From contig NZ_BOML01000036.1 of NCBI RefSeq assembly GCF_016862175.1, positions 1 through 64,000 of the forward strand: DNA of 64,000 nt. The letters run 5' to 3'. Shown here in pieces: positions 26,020 to 34,525 of the stretch. The position numbers and the translations under genes are program-made. Under the pieces are notes generated by a model that was not told the DNA's origin, did no database searches, and saw nothing but the letters and a program-made list of their open reading frames with translations. Each line of letters starts with the position of its first letter. Position 1 is the first letter of the stretch. This DNA comes from Paractinoplanes durhamensis. Lineage in GTDB: Bacteria; Actinomycetota; Actinomycetes; Mycobacteriales; Micromonosporaceae.

Positions 26020-27053
26020 GCCGGGAACACCAGAACCCGCGACGGGTCGGCGACGACCGTGATCCGATCCCCCGGCGCCGGGCGCTCGACGGCCCGCAGG
26101 TGCAGCCGCAGCCCCTGCTCGGTGCGGGCCTCGACGGCCAGCTCCCGGCCCTGGTACTCGACGACCTCGACGGTGACCGGCACCCCGCCCTCCCCGACAA
26201 CCAGGTCCTCGGGTCGGACGGCGGCGACCACTTCATCGCCGGCGGCGAGCGTGCCCACCCCCGTACCCCTCAATGCCAGACCGGATCCCTCGACGGTGAC
26301 CACGTCGGGGGTCACCGCGGTGACCTTCAGCGGCAGCAGATTGCGATAGCCCATGAAGTCGGCCACGTGCCGGTTGGCGGGACGGGTGTGCAGCTCCTCC
26401 GGGGTGCCGATCTGCTGGACCCGGCCGTCGCGCAGCACCACCAGGCGGTCCGCCATGGACAGCGCCTCCTCCTGGTCGTGCGTGACGTAGACGGTGGTCA
26501 GGCCCAGGCTCTGGTGGAGGCGGCGGATCTCGGTGCGCATCTCCAGGCGCAGCTTGGCGTCCAGGTTGGACAGCGGCTCGTCCATCAGCACCAGCGACGG
26601 TTCGAGGACGACCGCGCGGGCGATCGCCACCCGTTGCTGCTGGCCGCCGGAGAGCTGGCCGGGCAGCTTCGTCGCGTGCTCCTCGAGGCGGACCAGCTTG
26701 ATCGCCTCGTCGGTGCGGCGGCGCACCTCGGCCCGGGGCAGCCGCCGCATCTGCAGGCCGAACGCGATGTTCTTACGGACCGACAGGTGCGGGAAGAGCG
26801 CGTAGCTCTGGAACACCATGCCGAAGCCGCGCCGCTCCGGCGGCAGCGTGTCGAGCCGCGTGTCGTCCTGCCAGATGCTGCCCTCGGACAGCGGGAGCAG
26901 GCCGGCCAGGCAGTTGAGCGCGGTCGACTTGCCGCAGCCGGAGGGGCCGAGCAGGGCGATAAACTCGCCCTGCTCGATGTCCAGATCGAGCCGTTCCAGG
27001 GCCGCTTTGCCGCCGAAGCGCCGGGTGACCCCGTCGATGCGGAGCCAGCTCAC
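26016..27053 (-). CDS. ABC transporter ATP-binding protein
   Basis: About 345 residues. Walker A is GPSGCGKST near residue 36, the signature is LSGGQQQRVAIARA, Walker B is LVLMDEPLSNLDAKLR, and a TOBE-type C-terminal domain follows (VRPEDLVVGEG). PotA/FbpC/UgpC type. GTG start overlaps the stop of the binding protein by 4 bp. It powers the importer encoded by this operon. Confidence 0.92.
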   Translation of the reverse strand: MSWLRIDGVTRRFGGKAALERLDLDIEQGEFIALLGPSGCGKSTALNCLAGLLPLSEGSIWQDDTRLDTLPPERRGFGMVFQSYALFPHLSVRKNIAFGLQMRRLPRAEVRRRTDEAIKLVRLEEHATKLPGQLSGGQQQRVAIARAVVLEPSLVLMDEPLSNLDAKLRLEMRTEIRRLHQSLGLTTVYVTHDQEEALSMADRLVVLRDGRVQQIGTPEELHTRPANRHVADFMGYRNLLPLKVTAVTPDVVTVEGSGLALRGTGVGTLAAGDEVVAAVRPEDLVVGEGGVPVTVEVVEYQGRELAVEARTEQGLRLHLRAVERPAPGDRITVVADPSRVLVFPA

Positions 27054-28246
27054 TTCTTCACCTTCGCGCCGCCGATCTCGCGGTCCCACTTGTCGAACGC
27101 GGCGACCAGGGCCTTCGCGTCCAGCGGCACCTCGAGCGGGTTGTTCGCGATGAGCTGCTCGTACTCCGGGCGGCCGTACTCGCCGATGGCCTGCTGGCTC
27201 TCCTGCGGCGCCATCGAGAGCGGCACGTCCTTGACCGCCGGCCCCGGGTAGAAGTAGCCCTTGTCGTACGCCTTGGCCTGCTGGGCCGGGGTCAGCATGT
27301 CCTTGAGCAGGTTGAGCACGGCGGCCTGCTTCTCGACGTCGACGCCCTTCGGCACCACCGCGTAGTGCGCGTCGGTGACCCAGTGGAAGCCCTGCAGCGT
27401 GCCGACCGCCGCTTCCTTCGGCACGGTGCCGAGCACCCGCGGGTTGATGTCCCAGCCGGTGGTGCTGGCGATCACCTTCGCCGAGCCGTTGGCCAGGTTT
27501 TTCATCGTCTCGCTGGTGGTCGACGGGTAGAGCGTGACGTATTTGTTGAGCTCGGCGAGATAGGCCCAGGTCTTCGCCCAGCCGTTCACCGGGTCCTTCG
27601 GGTCCGAGTCGCCGAGAAGATAGGGCAGACCCATCAGGAACGTACGGCCGGGGCCGGAGTTGGCGGGCCGGGCGTACTGAACCGCACCCGGGTTGGCCTT
27701 GGCGTAGGCCAGCAGCTCCTCGGCGGTCTTCGGCGGCGTCGCCACCTTGGCCGGAAGGTATTCGATCAGCGGCCCGGACGGGTAGTAGGTGACCGTGACC
27801 CCGAAGTCGCCGGCCAGCTTCTGCATGGCGGCGGCGCCGGGCAGGTAGGCGGTCATCCCGGGCAGCCGGCTCGCGTAGGCCGGGAGCAGCGGCGTCCACA
27901 GGCCCTGGTCGATGCCGGCGGCCAGGCCGTCCACGCCGGTCAGCACCAGGTCGATGTCGACCCGGCCGGCGTTCTGCTGGGCCTTGACCTTGCCGACCAG
28001 CTCGGGGGCGGTGGCCTTGGAGTAGGTCACCTTGGCGATCTGGTCGCCGTTCTTGGCCACGAACTCGTCGATCATGCCCTGGGTGAGCTGAAGGTCGCCG
28101 GCCACGTCGAGGATGTTGAGGGTTACTGCCTTGGATGGTTTGTCGGGGACGGGACCATCGGTTTTGCCTGCTCCGCCCGGCTTGTCCGGCGCACCGCAGG
28201 AGGCAAGGAGGAGGACGACGGCGGCTAGGGCGATTTTTCGGGACAT
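27050..28246 (-). CDS. Extracellular substrate-binding lipoprotein of the operon importer
   Basis: 398 residues with a lipobox (LLLASCGAPDK) and a Gly/Lys/Pro linker, then an iron- or polyamine-type SBP_bac fold (TLNILDVAGDLQLTQGMIDEF, WDINPRVLGTVP). The first ABC gene, starting 1 bp after the LacI stop. Context (LacI repressor and D-mannonate dehydratase) suggests an organic-acid sugar, although the fold family covers iron, polyamines and phosphonates too. Confidence 0.85.
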   Translation of the reverse strand: MSRKIALAAVVLLLASCGAPDKPGGAGKTDGPVPDKPSKAVTLNILDVAGDLQLTQGMIDEFVAKNGDQIAKVTYSKATAPELVGKVKAQQNAGRVDIDLVLTGVDGLAAGIDQGLWTPLLPAYASRLPGMTAYLPGAAAMQKLAGDFGVTVTYYPSGPLIEYLPAKVATPPKTAEELLAYAKANPGAVQYARPANSGPGRTFLMGLPYLLGDSDPKDPVNGWAKTWAYLAELNKYVTLYPSTTSETMKNLANGSAKVIASTTGWDINPRVLGTVPKEAAVGTLQGFHWVTDAHYAVVPKGVDVEKQAAVLNLLKDMLTPAQQAKAYDKGYFYPGPAVKDVPLSMAPQESQQAIGEYGRPEYEQLIANNPLEVPLDAKALVAAFDKWDREIGGAKVKK

Positions 28247-28247
28247 G

Positions 28248-29240
28248 TCACACCCTTCGGGGAGCGATGCCGGTGGAGGCGCGCACGATCAGCTGGGTGG
28301 GTAGCTCGCGCCGGGCCGCCGGGGAGCGGTCCGGCTCGGCCAGCAGTTGCAGGAGCAGGTCAACACCGGCACGGCCGGACTGCTCCTTGGGCAGGTCGAC
28401 GGTGGTGAGGGCGGGATGGACCATGGCGGACAGCGGGATGTCGTCGAAGCCGAGCACGCTCACCTCGCCCGGCACCGCGACCCCGCGGGCCGTGAAGCGG
28501 TTGAGCAGGCCGAGCGCGACCAGGTCGTTGTAGGCGATCACCGCGGTCACGCCGGTCGCGAGCACCTGGTCGGCCGCGGCCACGCCGCCCTCGAACTGGG
28601 GCGTCACGTTGCCGGTCTCGACCAGCTCGGCGCCGGCCGCGGCGGCGACCGTGCGCAGCGACCGGACCCGCTCGCGGTTGGCCCACGAGCTGCGCGGGCC
28701 GGCCACGTAGGCGACCCGGCGGTGACCCAGCGCGGTGAGGTGGCTGATCGCCTGGCGCATGCCGTCGAGCAGCTCCGGGGTCACCGACGGCACCCGGGCC
28801 AGCCTCCGGTTGACCAGCACGACCGGGGTGTCGCCGACGATCGTGCGCAGCTCGTCGTCGGACATCCGCGGTGAGCACAGCAGCAGACCGTCGACCTGCT
28901 TGGAGAGCTTGCGCACCAGGCCGATCTCGGCGGTCGCGTCCTCGTCGGTGTCGGCCAGGAAGACCGCGTAGTCGGCCTCGTGCGCGCGGGCCTGCACGCC
29001 CTTGACCACGCTGGGGAAGAACGGGTTGGCCAGGTCGGGCACGAGCAGGCCGATGTTGCCGGTGCGGCCGGTGATCAGGCCCCGGGCGGCGCGGTTGGGG
29101 TGATAGCCGAGGTCGGCCGCGACGCGCTTCACGCGCTCGCGGGTCTCCGGATGAACCAGCTCCGGCATGGTGAGCGCGCGGGTGACGGTGGACGCCGAGA
29201 CGCCGGCCACGCGGGCCACGTCCTTGATCGTCACCGCCAT
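28248..29240 (-). CDS. LacI-family regulator
   Basis: About 330 residues. The headpiece is TIKDVARVAGVSASTVTRAL with a hinge at HPNRAARGL, followed by the sugar-binding core (GNIGLLVPDLANPFF, VSVLGFDDIPLSAM). It is the first gene of the six-gene operon, so it is probably autoregulated. Starts at 29252 or 29240 are both possible; 29240 gives the standard LacI N-terminus. Palindromic spots upstream (29280-29309, and AACGTT at 29349) are candidate operators. Confidence 0.9.
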   Translation of the reverse strand: MAVTIKDVARVAGVSASTVTRALTMPELVHPETRERVKRVAADLGYHPNRAARGLITGRTGNIGLLVPDLANPFFPSVVKGVQARAHEADYAVFLADTDEDATAEIGLVRKLSKQVDGLLLCSPRMSDDELRTIVGDTPVVLVNRRLARVPSVTPELLDGMRQAISHLTALGHRRVAYVAGPRSSWANRERVRSLRTVAAAAGAELVETGNVTPQFEGGVAAADQVLATGVTAVIAYNDLVALGLLNRFTARGVAVPGEVSVLGFDDIPLSAMVHPALTTVDLPKEQSGRAGVDLLLQLLAEPDRSPAARRELPTQLIVRASTGIAPRRV

Positions 29241-29279
29241 TGCCGACCTCATTCCGGGAGTCGGGTTAACGGCAAGTTT

Positions 29280-29309
29280 GAAATCCATTTCGGACTCATG
29301 TCAAGACAT
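29280..29309. promoter_or_regulatory. Candidate operators upstream of the LacI operon
   Basis: Two short palindromes lie 40-70 bp before the LacI start: GAAAT-CC-ATTTC (29280-29291) and ATGTC-AA-GACAT (29298-29309). A further AAAACGTT-type site with central CG, as in many LacI operators, is near 29347. The best true site cannot be chosen by eye. Confidence 0.4.
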
Positions 29310-29378
29310 AGACGGCAGTCTCTTTAAGATCATTTCCGAATCTATGAAAACGTTGGCGATCTTCGCTGGGCATAGAAA

Positions 29379-29407
29379 AAGGCCATGCCCCCAGGGGGCA
29401 TGGCCTT
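29379..29407 (-). terminator. Rho-independent terminator of the DUF6918 gene
   Basis: A 12-bp stem (AAGGCCATGCCC / GGGCATGGCCTT) with a 5-nt loop, read on the minus strand, is followed by TTTTTCTATG. It sits 16 bp after the stop codon of the gene at 29423 and insulates that gene from the LacI operon promoter. Confidence 0.9.
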
Positions 29408-29422
29408 GATTCCGGGCCGCGA

Positions 29423-29869
29423 TCAGGCGGCGTACTTCTCCACCAGCACGCCGAGCGCCGGCAGGGACGCCTCCATGTGCTTCTGGGCGCTGCCGCGCAC
29501 CGCGCCGTAGGCCTTGGTGACGACGGCCTTGTCGGACGCCGCGGCCATGCTGTCGGTGACCTTGAGCAGGGCCGGGCCGACCTCGTCGCTGCGCTTGGCC
29601 AGGTAGTCGCCGAAGCTGCCGCCGCCGGCCGCCTGGAAGTCGGTCCAGAACGGGTTCAGCTGGTACAGCATGTCCGGGATCATCAGGCCGACGGTCGTGG
29701 CGTAGTAGCCGGGCGCGAAGGAGGTGACCGCCTTGTAGGCCAGCTTCACGGCGGCGGCGGAGACGCCGGACTTGTTGGCCAGCTCCTGCTCGACGAGGGC
29801 CTGGGCGTCGGCCACGATCTTGTCGAGGTTGCCGTCAACGGTAAGAAGATCGGAGAGGTTGGAGTACAT
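29423..29869 (-). CDS. Small helical protein, DUF6918-like
   Basis: 148 residues, mostly amphipathic helix, no signal or membrane segment (VADAQALVEQELANKSGVSA, LIPDMLYQLNPFW). It resembles a small actinobacterial family of unknown function, which I recall as DUF6918. It is monocistronic with its own promoter region and a strong terminator, so it is probably abundant or tightly controlled. Function unknown. Confidence 0.7.
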   Translation of the reverse strand: MYSNLSDLLTVDGNLDKIVADAQALVEQELANKSGVSAAAVKLAYKAVTSFAPGYYATTVGLMIPDMLYQLNPFWTDFQAAGGGSFGDYLAKRSDEVGPALLKVTDSMAAASDKAVVTKAYGAVRGSAQKHMEASLPALGVLVEKYAA

Positions 29870-30174
29870 AGGGGTGAGGGCTCCTTAGTGCCGTTCTTGA
29901 GCGTCGCCGGGTTTTAGCTCGGCTGGGACAGTAGTCCGCTTTCCCCTCATGATCTTCAGCTGGGGTGCCGGTCCTCGGTGGCCGTCCGTCCGGTCTGATG
30001 GCCCGTGTCGGCGGAAGAGTGCGACCGGACATCCGTTTCTCGGCTACGCCCGCGCGGCCCGCCCAGCAGAACGGCGGAGCCGAGGAACACAACCGGTAGC
30101 AGGGGTGCCACCCAGCGCACGGTCGCGGGCAGCGCGCCGGCCACCGCGGCCCGCCGCGTCGACCGGAGCTGCGT
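29870..30174. other. Intergenic region, no gene seen
   Basis: 305 bp before the DUF6918 gene. The first part holds its promoter and AGGAGCCC-type ribosome site. The rest shows no convincing coding bias in any frame and no clear RNA gene. A few short open frames here are too irregular to accept. Confidence 0.5.
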
Positions 30175-31242
30175 TCACCGGAACCGCGCTACCGACAGCG
30201 CCTCGGGCACCGCGCCGCCGGTGACCGCGGCCGCCGCCATCCGGCCCAGGGCCGGGCCGATCTGGATGCCGTAGCCGCCCTGCCCGGCCAGCCACCACAG
30301 GCCGGGCGCGGCCGGGTCGGGCCCGGTCACCGGCTTGCGGTCGGGCGCGAACGTGCGCAGCCCGGCCCATGCGGTACGCACCGAGCGCAGCCCGAGGTCG
30401 GTCGCCTCGTTCACCCGCTCGACGGCGAGGGCCACGTCCAGGTCGTCGGGGCGGGCGTCGCACGGCTCGCTCGGCGTCTCGTCGGCCGGCGACACCAGCA
30501 CGCCGGCCCCTTCCGGCCGGAAGTAGAACGTCTCCCCCACGTCGGCGACCAGCGGCCAGGCGCGATCGACGCGGCCGGTCCGGGCCACCGCGGCGGTGCG
30601 GCGCAGCGGCGTCATCCCGAGCGGGGGCACGCCGAGCGCGACCGCGACCACGTCGGCCCAGGCCCCGGCCGCGTTCACCACGGCGGCCGCGGCGACCGGC
30701 CCGGCCGCGGTGTCGAGCAGCCACCGGGAGCCGTCGTGCCGGCCGGCCCGGACGGCCGCGCCGACCAGCACGGTGGTGCCGCGCCGCCGGGCGCCGCCCA
30801 GGTAGAACTGGTGCAGCCCGAGCACGTCGATCTCGGACGCGTTCTCCTCCAGCAGCGCCCCGGCCACCCAGTCGGTGCGCAGCGCCGAGCAGTGCGCGGC
30901 CGCCTCGGCCGGGTCGAGCCGGCGCAGCTCCGGCTGGGCCGCGGCCAGCGTGGCGAGCCGGTCCATCTGCTCCTCGGGCGCCACCCAGAGCAGCGGCCGC
31001 GGGCTGAGCAGGGAGCCGGCCGAGTCGAAGAGGGGCCGGCTGGCCGCGGTCAGCGCCCGCACCTCCGGCCCGCCGTAGCTCTCCAGGAACATCGCGGCCG
31101 ACCGGCCGGTGGTGTGGTAGGCGGGCTGGCTCTCCTGCTCGAGCAGCACCACCGTGTGCTCGCCGGCCAGCTCGTAGGCCACCGACACCCCGGCCATGCC
31201 GGCCCCGATCACCGCGACATCCGCTTCGATCACCATGGCCAT
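30175..31242 (-). CDS. FAD-dependent amine/D-amino-acid dehydrogenase, D-arginine dehydrogenase-like
   Basis: 355 residues of the DAO superfamily. The N-terminal dinucleotide motif is VIGAGMAGVSVAYELAG; YHTTGRSAAMFLESYGGP, then VNAAGAWAD, FYFRPEGAGVLVSPADE, AWAGLRTFAPDRKP and AGQGGYGIQIGPALG follow the arrangement of bacterial D-arginine dehydrogenase (DauA) closely. It likely oxidises a D-amino acid to the 2-keto acid and ammonia, passing electrons to the respiratory chain. Substrate preference is inferred. Single gene in this direction. Confidence 0.82.
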   Translation of the reverse strand: MAMVIEADVAVIGAGMAGVSVAYELAGEHTVVLLEQESQPAYHTTGRSAAMFLESYGGPEVRALTAASRPLFDSAGSLLSPRPLLWVAPEEQMDRLATLAAAQPELRRLDPAEAAAHCSALRTDWVAGALLEENASEIDVLGLHQFYLGGARRRGTTVLVGAAVRAGRHDGSRWLLDTAAGPVAAAAVVNAAGAWADVVAVALGVPPLGMTPLRRTAAVARTGRVDRAWPLVADVGETFYFRPEGAGVLVSPADETPSEPCDARPDDLDVALAVERVNEATDLGLRSVRTAWAGLRTFAPDRKPVTGPDPAAPGLWWLAGQGGYGIQIGPALGRMAAAAVTGGAVPEALSVARFR

Positions 31243-31295
31243 ATTCTGCGGCGTTCCGGATTCTCAGCCACTCCCGCCGTTCTTCCGATGAACTG

Positions 31296-32900
31296 ATGGT
31301 CAGAGCTTTTTCTCCACGCTTCGGGAGCGGCCTCGTGGTGTCACGGTGGTTCACCAACCTCCGGGTACGTAGCAAGATCCTCACGGCGGTGCTGCTCGCG
31401 TCGGTCGTCGTCGCGGTGGCCACGGTCCTGGCCGTGCAGCGGATGGGCGAGATGGACGAGCGGCTCGTGGAGATCCGCGAGACCAACGTCACCAACCTCA
31501 ACCTGCTCGGCGACATGCGCGGCGCCCAGTCGCAGATGAGCCGCTGGGCGGCCACCGCCACGCAGAACGCGTCGAGCGCCGCGGCCCGGGCGGCCGCCGC
31601 CAAGGTGCAGGCCGCCGCGGTGGCCGACCTCGGCGACGCGCTCGAGATCTACCGTTCCCAGCCCAAGAGCGACACGGCCGAGACCACCTTCGCCGCCTTC
31701 ATCGACTACTGGGAGCAGTTCACCGCGGCGCTCGACGACGCGAAGGCCGGTCGCACCCCGACCGCCGACCTGACCGCCGTGCTGGCCGGCATGGAGTCCA
31801 CCGTCGGGCAGCTCGCCGACGAGGAGGAAGCGAGCGCCGACCGGGCGGTCAAGGCCGCCCGCGAGCGCTTCACCGCGGCCCGTCTCGAGGTGCTCCTGAC
31901 GCTCGGCGTCGCGCTGCTGCTCGGGGTCGGGGTCGCGCTGCTGGTGGCCCGGTCGATCACCGGGCGGCTGCGGCGGGTGGCCGAGGCGATGGAGGCGGTC
32001 GCCACCGGCGACCTGACCGGCCGGATCGACGTGACCGGCCGCGACGAGCTGGGCCAGATGGCCCGCTCGGTCGACCGGGCGACCACCTCGGTCCGGGAGA
32101 CGGTCACCGCGCTGGCCGAGGGCGCCGCGACGCTCGCGCTCAGCTCGGCCGACCTGTCGAAGGTGACCACCGGGGTGGCGGCGAGCGCGGCGGTGGTCTC
32201 GGACGGCGCGAGCGCGGCCAACGGCTCGGCCGAGGAGGTGTCCCGCAACCTGCAGACGGTGGCGGCCGGCGCCGACGAGATGGCCCTGTCGATCCAGGAG
32301 ATCTCCCGCAGCACCTCCGCGGGCGCCCAGGTCACCACGCAGGCGGTGGCGGTGGTGGCGGCCACCGCCGACACGGTGAGCAAGCTCGGCGCCAGCTCGC
32401 AGGAGATCGGCGAGGTGGTCAAGGTGATCACCGCGATCGCCGAGCAGACCAACCTGCTCGCGCTGAACGCGACGATCGAGGCGGCCCGGGCCGGCGACAT
32501 GGGCAAGGGCTTCGCGGTGGTGGCCGGCGAGGTGAAGGACCTGGCTCAGGAGACGGCCAAGGCGACCGGCGACATCGCGGCCCGGGTGCAGGCCATCCAG
32601 GCCGACAGCCGGAACGCGGTCGAGGCGATCACCCGGATCAGCGACGTGATCGAGCAGATCAACCACCTGCAGACCACGATCGCCTCGGCGGTCGAGGAGC
32701 AGACCGCGACGACCGCCGAGATGAACCGGAACGTGGCCACCGCCGCGACCGGCGCCGCGCAGATCGCCGGCAACGTGGCGCACGTGTCCGGCGCGGCCGC
32801 GGACAGCAATCAGAGCGTGATCGCCGGCCAGCGGGCCGCGGCGGACCTGGCGACGCTGGCCGGCGATCTGCAGAAGCTGGTCGGAAGGTTCAGCTTTTAA
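31296..32900 (+). CDS. Methyl-accepting chemotaxis protein
   Basis: 534 residues. A membrane helix near residues 28-47 (LTAVLLASVVVAVATVLAV), a four-helix-bundle-like periplasmic domain, a second helix near 200-220, a HAMP domain (LRRVAEAMEAVATGDLTGRI), and an MCP signalling domain with the hairpin tip IAEQTNLLALNATIEAARAG and GFAVVAGEVKDLAQ. Ends overlapping the convergent peptidase by 11 bp. A GTG 40 bp into the gene is an alternative start. Ligand unknown. It resembles the remnant at 16301. Confidence 0.92.
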   Translation: MVRAFSPRFGSGLVVSRWFTNLRVRSKILTAVLLASVVVAVATVLAVQRMGEMDERLVEIRETNVTNLNLLGDMRGAQSQMSRWAATATQNASSAAARAAAAKVQAAAVADLGDALEIYRSQPKSDTAETTFAAFIDYWEQFTAALDDAKAGRTPTADLTAVLAGMESTVGQLADEEEASADRAVKAARERFTAARLEVLLTLGVALLLGVGVALLVARSITGRLRRVAEAMEAVATGDLTGRIDVTGRDELGQMARSVDRATTSVRETVTALAEGAATLALSSADLSKVTTGVAASAAVVSDGASAANGSAEEVSRNLQTVAAGADEMALSIQEISRSTSAGAQVTTQAVAVVAATADTVSKLGASSQEIGEVVKVITAIAEQTNLLALNATIEAARAGDMGKGFAVVAGEVKDLAQETAKATGDIAARVQAIQADSRNAVEAITRISDVIEQINHLQTTIASAVEEQTATTAEMNRNVATAATGAAQIAGNVAHVSGAAADSNQSVIAGQRAAADLATLAGDLQKLVGRFSF

Positions 32901-34437
32901 TCCGGTCAAGGGCGGTGGCGGGGCGGTTGGACGGGCTTTCGCTAGCCGGCGCCTTCGCCACGGCGGCCCGGGCGGCGCGCAGTGAGCCGTCCGGGAACAG
33001 GCCGGTCCTGGTCATCGCCAGGGTGTAGATGCCGTGCGCGGCACCGTCGCCCAGCTCGGCCAGGGCCTTGGTGCTCACGTTGCCGATCGTGTCGCAGGCC
33101 TTGTGGTAGCAGGGGTCGTAGATCACCCCGGCCGTCCCGCCGTAGGTCGCGGCCTCGGCCTCGGTCTTCACACCGTCCGAGCCGCTGGACACGCCGCCGG
33201 CCGGGATGCCGACCGCGATGAACGGGCCGTAGTCGGAGCGGCCGTTGAACTCCTTCTCGCCGCTGGCCAGGCCCTGCGACGTGAAGTAGTCGTGGAAGAT
33301 CGTCTCGATCTCGCCGGAGCCGGGCGGCCCGGACGTGCCCGGGTAGGCCGAGCCGTCGCCGTCGTAGGCGAAGCGCACGTAGTTGGGCGAGCCGACCATG
33401 TCGAAGTTCAGGTTCGCGAAGATCTTGGCGAGGTCGGCGTCCGGCAGCGTGTCGACGTAGTGCTCCGAGCCGAGCAGGCCGCCCTCCTCGGCGCCCCAGA
33501 ACGCGAACCGGATCTTCTGCCGCGGCTTGACCTTCAGCGCCGAGAGCTGCTTGGCGACCTCCAGGATGGTGGACACCCCGCTGCCGTTGTCGTTGATGCC
33601 CGGCCCGTCCACGACCGAGTCGAGGTGCGCGCCGACCACGAGGACCCTGTCCGGGTCGCCGCCGGGCGTCTCGGCCAGCACGTTGGTGGTGGTGGCGTCG
33701 AGGTCGGTCTCGGTCGAGGTGCTGACCTTCACGGTGACCGGCCCGGCCTGGGCCGCGGTCACCAGGGCGGCGCCGTCGGCGTAGCCGAGCCCGACGATCG
33801 GGATGTCGAAGACCTCGCCGAGGTCGCCGGTGACCAGCGCGGTCCGGCCGGTCTGGCCCTCGTTGAAGATGATCACCGCGTCGTACCCGGCCGCGACGGC
33901 GTTGTGCGCCTTGACCGCGAACGTGCAGGTGCCGCGCTGGATCAGGGCGACCGCGGGGGCGTCGCCGGCCGCCGGGAAGTCGGCGGCCTCGCAGCCGGAG
34001 GTGACGCCGGGGGTGGCCGGCGGCGGCACCTGGACGTCGGTGGTCGGCACCAGCGTGCCGGTCACGGTGCCGCTGCCGGAGTAGGTGAAGGTGTCCGTCG
34101 GGTAGCTCGCCGACCCCGCGGTGAGGGTGGCCGGGGCCAGGTCGCGGAAGAACGGGAAGGTGAACTCCTGCTCGCTGACCCGGTAGCCGGCGGCGCGCAG
34201 GGTGTCCTTCACGTAGGTGGCGGAGGCGACGTGCCCGGCGGTGCCGGACGCCCGGGTGCCGCCGTTCTGATTGGCGATGCGCTGCAGGACCCGCTCGTGG
34301 CCGAGGATGCCGTTGACCGTCACGGCGTCCCGGAGCTTCTTGCTGTTGACCTTGTCGACGGCGTTCGCGGGGGTGGCCGCGAGGCCGGTGAGCAACAGTG
34401 CCGCCGCGGGTATCGCGGCCTTGCGAACGAAACGCAC
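32890..34437 (-). CDS. Secreted M28 aminopeptidase with PA domain
   Basis: About 515 residues with a Sec signal (RKAAIPAAALLLTGLAATP, cleavage after ANA). Residues 140-250 hold a PA (protease-associated) domain (SGCEAADFPAAG, AVKAHNAVAAGYDAVIIF), inserted in the zinc peptidase. Zinc ligands are seen in GAHLDSVVDGPGINDNGSG, WGAEEGGLLGS, NFDMVGSP and DPCYHKACDT. It removes N-terminal residues from extracellular peptides, like Streptomyces griseus aminopeptidase. The GTG start at 34437 follows AGGAGG. The 3' end overlaps the convergent chemoreceptor by 11 bp. Confidence 0.93.
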   Translation of the reverse strand: MRFVRKAAIPAAALLLTGLAATPANAVDKVNSKKLRDAVTVNGILGHERVLQRIANQNGGTRASGTAGHVASATYVKDTLRAAGYRVSEQEFTFPFFRDLAPATLTAGSASYPTDTFTYSGSGTVTGTLVPTTDVQVPPPATPGVTSGCEAADFPAAGDAPAVALIQRGTCTFAVKAHNAVAAGYDAVIIFNEGQTGRTALVTGDLGEVFDIPIVGLGYADGAALVTAAQAGPVTVKVSTSTETDLDATTTNVLAETPGGDPDRVLVVGAHLDSVVDGPGINDNGSGVSTILEVAKQLSALKVKPRQKIRFAFWGAEEGGLLGSEHYVDTLPDADLAKIFANLNFDMVGSPNYVRFAYDGDGSAYPGTSGPPGSGEIETIFHDYFTSQGLASGEKEFNGRSDYGPFIAVGIPAGGVSSGSDGVKTEAEAATYGGTAGVIYDPCYHKACDTIGNVSTKALAELGDGAAHGIYTLAMTRTGLFPDGSLRAARAAVAKAPASESPSNRPATALDRIKS

Positions 34438-34469
34438 GAGTCCTCCTGCATCGATGAACCAGACGAGGG

Positions 34470-34500
34470 AACGGTCCCCCGCTGTGGCGGAGGACCGTTC
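34470..34500 (-). terminator. Hairpin between xylanase and peptidase genes
   Basis: GAACGGTCC and GGACCGTTC (9-bp perfect arms) enclose a smaller CCGC/GCGG helix. It sits 26 bp after the xylanase stop and before the peptidase start, on the minus strand. No T-run follows, so it may be a T-less actinobacterial terminator or an mRNA-stabilising hairpin. Confidence 0.6.
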
Positions 34501-34525
34501 ACGCACCATATCGATGTTGGTCGAA

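Noticed and set aside
29870..30174. Short open frames as genes
   Set aside because: No ribosome site, no third-position GC bias, no homologous motif.
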